Of a DNA stretch of 40,315 nt, positions 35,270 through 40,315 are shown one piece after another (positions within the stretch are counted from its first letter, which is position 1; every line of letters starts with the position of its first letter). A program made the position numbers and the translations under genes. The notes below the pieces were generated by a model that searched no databases, was not told the origin of the DNA, and saw only the letters and a program-made list of their open reading frames with translations. The DNA comes from Myxococcus xanthus (lineage in GTDB: Bacteria > Myxococcota > Myxococcia > Myxococcales > Myxococcaceae): assembly GCF_013116825.1 (NCBI RefSeq), contig NZ_JABFNS010000088.1, positions 1 to 40,315 on the forward strand. The letters are read 5' to 3'.

Positions 35270-36796
35270 TCAGGCCCGAGGCGCCGGGCGGTAGCGGAGC
35301 ACCTGGACCCGGGTCTCGGAGACGAGGAAGCTGGTGATGGCGGTCGGGCTCGCCTTGCCGTTCGTCTCGCCCCAGTCGATGACATGGATGCGCAGGGCGA
35401 CGGTGCCCTCCATCATCATGTCTGTCTGGTCGTTCGTGAGCACGACCGCTGCTTTCTCGCCCGCGTAGGTGACGAGCGTCTGACGGAAGGCGTACCAGGA
35501 CTCCCGGCTCCCGGAGAGCTCGGACTTGCCACGCAGGAACGCCGTGGGGCGGGCGAGTGAGCCCAGGAGGAAGTCGCCGCCGGTGAGCTGGTGTTTGAGC
35601 TTCTCTGCCGCGGGGAGGTTGGGGTCGCCGCAGCCCATGCACTCGTCCGCGCAGGAGCAGCCGGAGCTGTCCTCGCGGGTCCCCGCGCGGCGCTTCTCAC
35701 ACTGGCTGATGCAGGCCTTGGTCTGCTGGGCCTCCTTCTTGTCCAGCTTCTCGATGCTCGCCAGCATCCGCGCCTGGCTGGCATCCGCCTCGAAGAAGGA
35801 TGCGTCTCCCAGGTGGAGCAGCCCCGCGACGCGCACGATGCCGTCGCTCTCCATGGCGGACAGGGCCGTGCGCGCCGAGGCCGTCTGGGCCTTGAGCTGC
35901 GCCGGCTTGACGCGTGTCCACTTCGCGCGCGCCTCGGAGTCCTGGCCCTCGTAGTCGAGGCTCGCGCGGTCGAAGAGCTCGGCCACCTTCTTCGCGCGCT
36001 CCAGCGCCGACTTGTAGCTGGCCTTCACCGGAACCGTGGAGAACAGTCCGACGGCGTAGGTATTTCCCCGCGGAGGCTCACCCTCCTCGGGGGAGCGCTC
36101 CAGCGTGAGCAGCTTCTCCACCTCGTAGCGGGGCGCCCACTCCATCTTGGAGGCGCTCCCGCTGCGGGTGGCGGCCTGCTTCCGCTCGAGCGCGAAGGCG
36201 CGGATCTGCTCGAAGGCCGCGGCCTCGGCCTCCGGCTTGTAGGGGTCTTCCCCCTCCACGTACACGCGGAAGTCGCTGAGGCAGGTGTCGTCGTAGGACG
36301 TCCCGGGATAGGTGGAGACGAGCGTGAGCCGCACGCCGTGGACCTTGTTCGGAACGGGCAGGCGGACTTCCTGCCAGCCGAGGACGTCCTTCAGCTCCAT
36401 CTCCAGCGCGGTGCCCGTCACCTGGGGGCCCGTCTCTCCCTGGACCAGCGGCTCCAGCTTCACCTTGCGAGGCCGGGCGTTGGCGCGGAAGAGCTTTTCG
36501 GACTTCTGGAAGCCATTGCGAAGGAACAGGCGGTACGACTTCGCGCGCGACAGCTCCGGTCCCCACCATTCAATGGCCTCGCCCTCGCCGCGGCCCTTGG
36601 CGCCTTCCACCCAGGCGGTGGCCGGGTCGTCATCCGCGATGTAGAGCGGCAGATAGTTCTGGGCGTGCTTGTTCCAGCCGTTCTCCAGGAAGGAGGAGGC
36701 CGTCACACGGCGGGGATGCAGCCGGTTCGCCGAGCCCGCATTGGGTTCGAGCATGACGGGCGGTGTCGCGGCGAGGAGGAGCGACAGGAGAATCAT
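35270..36796 (-). CDS. Secreted protein with an NADase-type glycan-binding (discoidin-like) domain and a Cys cluster
   Basis: 508-residue exported protein with signal peptide MILLSLLLAATPPVM. Residues about 30-185 resemble the NADase-type glycan-binding domain: ASSFLENGWNKHAQNYLPLY, then DDDPATAWVEGAKGRGEGEAIEW and FLRNGFQKSEKLF. The middle is helical and charged. A six-Cys segment at 362-389 (C362, C366, C380, C382, C386, C389) could bind a metal or form disulfides. The C-terminal 100 residues (SLARPTAFLRGKSELSG...TNDQTDMMMEG) look like a second beta-rich domain; unrecognised. The start ATG at 36796 overlaps the TGA stop of the upstream cytochrome gene by 4 bases (ATGA), so translation is coupled and the two proteins probably work together. 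Confidence 0.82.
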   Translation of the reverse strand: MILLSLLLAATPPVMLEPNAGSANRLHPRRVTASSFLENGWNKHAQNYLPLYIADDDPATAWVEGAKGRGEGEAIEWWGPELSRAKSYRLFLRNGFQKSEKLFRANARPRKVKLEPLVQGETGPQVTGTALEMELKDVLGWQEVRLPVPNKVHGVRLTLVSTYPGTSYDDTCLSDFRVYVEGEDPYKPEAEAAAFEQIRAFALERKQAATRSGSASKMEWAPRYEVEKLLTLERSPEEGEPPRGNTYAVGLFSTVPVKASYKSALERAKKVAELFDRASLDYEGQDSEARAKWTRVKPAQLKAQTASARTALSAMESDGIVRVAGLLHLGDASFFEADASQARMLASIEKLDKKEAQQTKACISQCEKRRAGTREDSSGCSCADECMGCGDPNLPAAEKLKHQLTGGDFLLGSLARPTAFLRGKSELSGSRESWYAFRQTLVTYAGEKAAVVLTNDQTDMMMEGTVALRIHVIDWGETNGKASPTAITSFLVSETRVQVLRYRPAPRA

Positions 36797-37797
36797 GGCG
36801 TGCGTTCCTTCGGGGTGTGTGACGGCGGAAAGGGTTGAAGGGGCTCGGCCCAGAGCACGAGCCGGGACAGGCCCGGCGGGTAGAGCCCCGAGTCTTCCTG
36901 CTCGCGGGACACGAGGTGGTAGACGACGCGCGCGTAGCGGGCCCCCTTGGGGAGCGGCACCTGGCGTGTCTCTCCAGGCAGCAGGCGCGTGTCCTCCACC
37001 GCGCCCAGGTGGGGCAGGAGCTCGTGGGGCCACTCCCGGACCTCCAGGCTGCGGCCGAACGTGGCCACCGTGCGGGAGGTTTCGAAGAGGGGGCCGTCGG
37101 AGACCTCCACGCTCACCCAGCGCATGACGTCACCCGAGGGAAAGGCATGGCCCACCTCGCGCGTGGAGACGCGGAGTGACGCGCCCGCCTGTTCCACCCT
37201 GAGCGCGGCCTTGAGGGACTCGGTGCGCCGCGTGCCTCCGAAGCCGTGGTCTCCCTGTGGCATGTGGCAGGACGTGCAATGGCGCGTGTCGCCGCTCTGG
37301 GTCTGCCAGCGGCGCCACTCTCCCACTGTGTCCTGTTGAAGCTGCGTGGAGGAAAGCCGCACCCGCTGGCCCGCGCTCGTCAGCACGGGGAAGCCGAATT
37401 GGTGACAGCCCGCGCAGGGCATGCCGGGTGCCTGGCCTTCGTTGCCCGTGGGGGCATGGCAGCCGGCGCAGGTGACACCGTGTTCCTCGGGAGGACTGTC
37501 CTTGGGGAGCGGGCCCCGCTCCAGGTTCCGGGCGAGCGGCGCGTGACATTGCACACACCAGCCGGGCCGGTCTTCCGTCAACGCGACCTGGAAGACGTCA
37601 TCCGCGCGGGCCGTGGCGTGCCCGCTGTGTCGCCAGGCGTCCACCTGGACGGCGTGGCATTCCGCGCAGCGCTGGACATTCCAGTCCGGTAGGCCATGCG
37701 GCGCGGGCCCCACGTCCATGCGCGCGGTGCCCTTGGGAAAACGCGGCGTGGGGGCTGTGGCCAGCAGCGAACACGTGAAGAGGACGAGCACGGACAC
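36793..37797 (-). CDS. Pentaheme cytochrome c
   Basis: 334-residue exported cytochrome with five CxxCH heme-attachment sites: CAECH (44-48), CVQCH (81-85), CAGCH (110-114), CAGCH (128-132) and CTSCH (174-178), in a layout like the cytochrome c554 / multiheme families. Extra His residues (for example H60, H106, H184) can serve as distal ligands. The C-terminal 150 residues, with 'REVGHAFPSGDVMRWVSVEV' and a conserved GH..P.G pattern, are typical of this group. The N-terminus (VSVLVLFTCSLLATAPTPRF) is a short signal peptide from a GTG start at 37797. It is the first gene of a coupled pair with the glycan-binding protein. Electron donor and acceptor are unknown; periplasmic or surface electron transfer is implied. 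Confidence 0.9.
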   Translation of the reverse strand: MSVLVLFTCSLLATAPTPRFPKGTARMDVGPAPHGLPDWNVQRCAECHAVQVDAWRHSGHATARADDVFQVALTEDRPGWCVQCHAPLARNLERGPLPKDSPPEEHGVTCAGCHAPTGNEGQAPGMPCAGCHQFGFPVLTSAGQRVRLSSTQLQQDTVGEWRRWQTQSGDTRHCTSCHMPQGDHGFGGTRRTESLKAALRVEQAGASLRVSTREVGHAFPSGDVMRWVSVEVSDGPLFETSRTVATFGRSLEVREWPHELLPHLGAVEDTRLLPGETRQVPLPKGARYARVVYHLVSREQEDSGLYPPGLSRLVLWAEPLQPFPPSHTPKERTP

Positions 37798-37836
37798 GGT
37801 GGCCCCGCACTGTATGCGTGATTGGGAGGGGCGCGG

Positions 37837-37842
37837 TACAAC
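37837..37842 (+). promoter_or_regulatory. TAnnnC box before the alcohol dehydrogenase gene
   Basis: TACAAC ends 9 nt before the ATG at 37852, with no Shine-Dalgarno sequence between, similar to the boxes before several other genes here. Confidence 0.3.
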
Positions 37843-37851
37843 GCCTCACCC

Positions 37852-38865
37852 ATGAAAGCCTATGAAATCCAAGCAGGGTTCGGGTTGGACAACCTGGTGC
37901 AGGTCGAACGGCCGGACCCGACTCCAGGCCCCATGCAGGTGCGGGTGCGCGTGAAGGCCACGAGCCTCAACTCCCGTGACTTGATGATGGTGGAGGGGCG
38001 TTACAACCCCCGGCAGAAGCTGCCGCTCATTCCCAACTCGGACGCGGCGGGCGTCGTGGACGCGGTAGGCCCGGGTGTGACGCGGGTGAAGCCCGGTGAC
38101 CGGGTGATGAGCCTCTTCTCCCAGGCCTGGAGCGCCGGAGAGCCCACGCGGGCGGCGCAGGTGAGCACGCTGGGGGGACCGTTGGACGGTGCCCTCTCGG
38201 ACACGGTGCTGCTGCACGAGGACGGCGCGGTGCCCACGCCCGCCTATCTCACCGACGAAGAGGCTGCGACGCTGCCGTGCGCGGCCGTGACGGCGTGGAG
38301 CGCGCTGGTCACCCATGGGGCGCTGAAGGCGGGAGACACCGTCTTGCTTCAGGGGACCGGTGGCGTGTCCATCTTCGCGTTACAGATTGCCAGGCTGCTG
38401 GGCGCGCGAATCATCATCACCTCCAGCAGTGACGCCAAGCTGGCGAGAGCCCAGGCGCTCGGCGCGCATGAAGGCATCAACTACGGGACGACGCCGGACT
38501 GGGACAAGGCGGCGCGCGCGCTGACGGGCGGCGTGGGCGTGGACCACGTGGTGGAAGTGGGTGGGGCGGGGACCTTCGAGAAGTCGCTGCGCGCGGTCCG
38601 GCCCGGCGGCACGGTGTCTGTGATTGGCGTGCTCAGCGGTGGCGCGGGGACGGTGCCGCTGACGCCCATCCTCATGCAGAACCTGCGGGTGCAGGGCATC
38701 TTCGTGGGCCACCGGCAGAGCTTCGACGCGCTCAACCGGGCCTTCGCGTTGCACACCGTTCGCCCGGTGGTGGACCGCGTCTTCGAGTTCTCCGAGGCAC
38801 GCGCTGCCTTCGAGTACCTCAAGAGTGGGGCGCACTTCGGGAAGGTGGTCGTCCGGGTGGGGTGA
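37852..38865 (+). CDS. Zinc-free NAD(P)-dependent alcohol dehydrogenase / quinone oxidoreductase (MDR family)
   Basis: 337-residue medium-chain reductase. The GroES-like substrate domain (about 1-120) includes 'VKATSLNSRDLMMVEGRY', where the catalytic zinc-ligand Cys of true alcohol dehydrogenases is missing, and 'LIPNSDAAGVVDAVGPGVTRVKPGDRV'. The Rossmann domain has GTGGVSIFALQIARLLGARII and the coenzyme loop ITSSSDAKLARAQALGA. The C-terminal 'FEYLKSGAHFGKVVVRVG' is characteristic. Neither catalytic nor structural Zn sites are seen, so it is likely an NADPH-dependent quinone or enone reductase. ATG 37852 is selected from the conserved MKAYEI start. It is divergent from the cytochrome gene with 54 bp between starts. 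Confidence 0.92.
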   Translation: MKAYEIQAGFGLDNLVQVERPDPTPGPMQVRVRVKATSLNSRDLMMVEGRYNPRQKLPLIPNSDAAGVVDAVGPGVTRVKPGDRVMSLFSQAWSAGEPTRAAQVSTLGGPLDGALSDTVLLHEDGAVPTPAYLTDEEAATLPCAAVTAWSALVTHGALKAGDTVLLQGTGGVSIFALQIARLLGARIIITSSSDAKLARAQALGAHEGINYGTTPDWDKAARALTGGVGVDHVVEVGGAGTFEKSLRAVRPGGTVSVIGVLSGGAGTVPLTPILMQNLRVQGIFVGHRQSFDALNRAFALHTVRPVVDRVFEFSEARAAFEYLKSGAHFGKVVVRVG

Positions 38866-38917
38866 TGCAGTCCCCATCCATTGTCCCGCCGGTGCCATGC
38901 ACGAGGTCCTCGAAGGC

Positions 38918-38944
38918 GGGCCCCGGAGTTCGCTCCGGGAGCCC
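38918..38944. terminator. Bulged hairpin with a UUCG tetraloop between convergent genes
   Basis: GGGC-CCCGGAG (38918-38928) pairs with CTCCGGG-a-GCCC (38933-38944), 11 bp with one bulged A and a TTCG loop (38929-38932), between the stops of the dehydrogenase (38865) and kinase (38956) genes. UUCG loops are exceptionally stable in RNA. No T-run follows on either strand. Confidence 0.65.
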
Positions 38945-38955
38945 CGAATGACGGC

Positions 38956-40315
38956 TCAGGAGCCCGCTTCGTGCGAGTCTGGGTCGGACGATGAGGACGG
39001 GCGGGCCACGTAGGAGACCTGGGGCCCGCCAGTCCGCGGAGAACGCGGACCTCCGCGGCCCTGGGACTGGCGCGGCTGTCGAGGGCCCCCCTCGTTGCCG
39101 CCGTTGCCTGGACGAGATTCCCGAACCGTATTCTGCGCGGCAGCGCCTGGCATGGACCGCGTCTCGACGACAGGCTCCGGCCTGCCATTGCCGCGCCGCT
39201 CGTTCCGGTCGGAGCGAGCCCCTCCACCGCGAGGACCCCTCGGGTTCGTCGGTGAGGCGAAGGCGTCGCCGCGAGGCTCGGTCCGTGGTGGACGGCCGTT
39301 GTCGAACGCACGCTGCTCATTGCCGGGCACGCTTGGCGCGCCACCGCGCGGGTTGGCGCGGGGAGGCCGGCCATTGTGTTGTTCGTTCTGGCGGGGGCCT
39401 CTCGATGGCGCGCTGTCCGCGAGCGGCCCATTCGGCTGGGGACCGCCCATCCCTCTGCCGTTCGCACGCGCCTCATTCTGGCGGGGGCCGTTCTGGAACC
39501 TGCCGTTCGCACGAGGCTCGTTCGAGCGCGGACCGCCATTCGAGGCGCGAGGCTCATTCGCGCGCGGGCCGCCCTGGGGGCCACCACTCGCACGCGGCTC
39601 GCCTGGGCGCCCAGGCGCACCGCTGCCCGTCCGCTGCCCATTCTGCGGCGGTCGTGCGCCGTTGCCTCCGCCCCTCGGCGGGGGTCGGCCTCCTCCAAAA
39701 CCCCGGTTGCGCCCGCCCCGAGGCGGAGGTGCCGCCACCGCGGGCTTGCCACGCTCACCGCCACCCTGCCTGAGCACCAGCGCCTCCAACTCCCGAAGCT
39801 CGGCCTCGGCGGCCTCTTCGGGCGTCATGTCGCGCTGGGGGGCGGCGGCTTGCTCGACCGGCGCGGGCGGCGGCGGGCGGAACCCGCCTCTGCGCTCGTC
39901 ACCCTGGGGCTGGAACCCCTGGTTCCGAGGCCCTCCGCGACCGTGATGGCGAGGCCCCTCCCGGAAATTGCCCGACGGCACGAAGTCCGGGGTGAGCTCC
40001 CGGCGCACATAGGCATTCCAGATTTCGCTCGTGTCGCCCGCGGCGCCATGCAGCCAGGGCGCGGTGCTCGCGAGGAAGTTGCGGACGTTGTCCAGGTCGC
40101 GCCGGAAATAGAACTCCGCGCGGTTGTTGCGAGCAGCCGCCACCGTCTGCGGGAAGTCGATGATGACCGGCCCCGCATAGCTCATGAGGATGTTGTACGG
40201 GGACAGGTCGCCGTGGATGAGGTCGGCGCACAGCATGTTGATGACCTGCGCTCGCAGGTCCACGTAGAGGGCGTGCGCGTCCTCGGGGGTGCTGGGTGGG
40301 GCTTCCACCATGCGC
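38956..40315 (-). CDS. RIO-type serine kinase with an Arg/Gly/Asn-rich tail (5' end outside the window)
   Basis: C-terminal part of an atypical protein kinase; the gene starts beyond the right edge, so the N-lobe with ATP-binding Lys is not seen. The visible C-lobe has the RIO catalytic loop LIHGDLSPYNILM (HxDLSxYN), the metal-binding IDFPQTV, and FYFRRDLDNVRNFLA, all of the RIO1 subgroup. From about 120 residues after the right-hand visible Met, some 330 residues are low-complexity and rich in Arg, Gly, Pro and Asn, with a repeat of 12-15 residues (NEPRAxx...GGPR). RIO kinases act in ribosome maturation in archaea and eukaryotes; bacterial ones are less understood. An RGG-like tail suggests RNA binding. 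The stop at 38956 is near a hairpin. Confidence 0.88.
   Translation of the reverse strand, partial: RMVEAPPSTPEDAHALYVDLRAQVINMLCADLIHGDLSPYNILMSYAGPVIIDFPQTVAAARNNRAEFYFRRDLDNVRNFLASTAPWLHGAAGDTSEIWNAYVRRELTPDFVPSGNFREGPRHHGRGGPRNQGFQPQGDERRGGFRPPPPAPVEQAAAPQRDMTPEEAAEAELRELEALVLRQGGGERGKPAVAAPPPRGGRNRGFGGGRPPPRGGGNGARPPQNGQRTGSGAPGRPGEPRASGGPQGGPRANEPRASNGGPRSNEPRANGRFQNGPRQNEARANGRGMGGPQPNGPLADSAPSRGPRQNEQHNGRPPRANPRGGAPSVPGNEQRAFDNGRPPRTEPRGDAFASPTNPRGPRGGGARSDRNERRGNGRPEPVVETRSMPGAAAQNTVRESRPGNGGNEGGPRQPRQSQGRGGPRSPRTGGPQVSYVARPSSSSDPDSHEAGS
39440..39620 (-). repeat. In-frame 36/45-bp repeats in the kinase tail
   Basis: On the plus strand GGCTCxTTC-like units begin near 39470, 39515, 39551 and 39596, with steps of 45, 36 and 45 bp, all multiples of 9. 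They encode blocks of 12-15 residues beginning NEPRA, NEPRAS or NEARA. The drift between units shows an old, selected repeat rather than a recent tandem expansion. Confidence 0.6.

Overview
The window is high-GC DNA with very little non-coding sequence. Its gene content points to a predatory or soil myxobacterium (Myxococcaceae, probably Myxococcus or a close relative). The clearest markers are a lipoprotein combining myxobacterial Cys-rich disulfide repeats (DUF4215 type) with a fibro-slime domain, many secreted lipoproteins, a secreted chitinase, several exported peptidases and a murein endopeptidase. The taxonomic call is inferred from protein families and composition, not from a marker-gene comparison.

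Layout, left to right. Positions 1-3.7 kb: a 116-bp copy of part of a CoA-transferase gene, a DusA-type tRNA-dihydrouridine synthase, then (minus strand) a TPR protein and the intact acetyl-CoA hydrolase / succinate CoA-transferase gene. 3.9-10.4 kb: an M3 peptidase lipoprotein, thiD and a GH18 chitinase lipoprotein (minus), and a membrane-anchored M20 peptidase. 10.6-14.8 kb: the fibro-slime/disulfide-repeat lipoprotein, an exported TPR protein and a coiled-coil lipoprotein. 14.9-19.2 kb: a DUF574-type methyltransferase, a large membrane protein with a spermidine-synthase-like domain, and an O-methyltransferase. 19.3-22 kb: a cytosolic coiled-coil protein and asnS. 22-27 kb looks accessory: a CotH-kinase lipoprotein, an orphan AbiGi-like protein, a long gene-poor stretch, a secreted protein of foreign-looking composition, and an unknown protein. 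27.1-33.9 kb: cytochrome P450, an exported TonB-C-like protein, deoD, a MepA-LysM murein endopeptidase, an AlkB-type dioxygenase and an RhlE-type helicase. 34-40.3 kb: a PIN-domain protein, a Cys-rich lipoprotein, a translationally coupled pair (five-heme cytochrome c plus a protein with an NADase-type glycan-binding domain), a zinc-free alcohol dehydrogenase, and a RIO-type kinase with a long Arg/Gly/Asn-rich tail that runs off the right edge.

Roughly 13 of 31 genes encode exported proteins, mostly lipoproteins, acting on peptides, chitin, murein or the cell surface. Most genes are single transcription units facing towards or away from each other. Strong GC-rich hairpins lie at several 3' ends (12435, 22028, 31711 and 38918). 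Many genes lack a Shine-Dalgarno sequence but carry a TAnnnT-like box 6-12 nt before the start codon, suggesting leaderless or nearly leaderless mRNAs.

The items most worth a second look are: (1) the 116-bp direct repeat at a 2238-bp offset, which looks like the junction of a tandem duplication; (2) the coupled pentaheme cytochrome / glycan-binding gene pair; (3) the RIO kinase with a 12-15-residue repeat tail; (4) the 24-27 kb accessory stretch.
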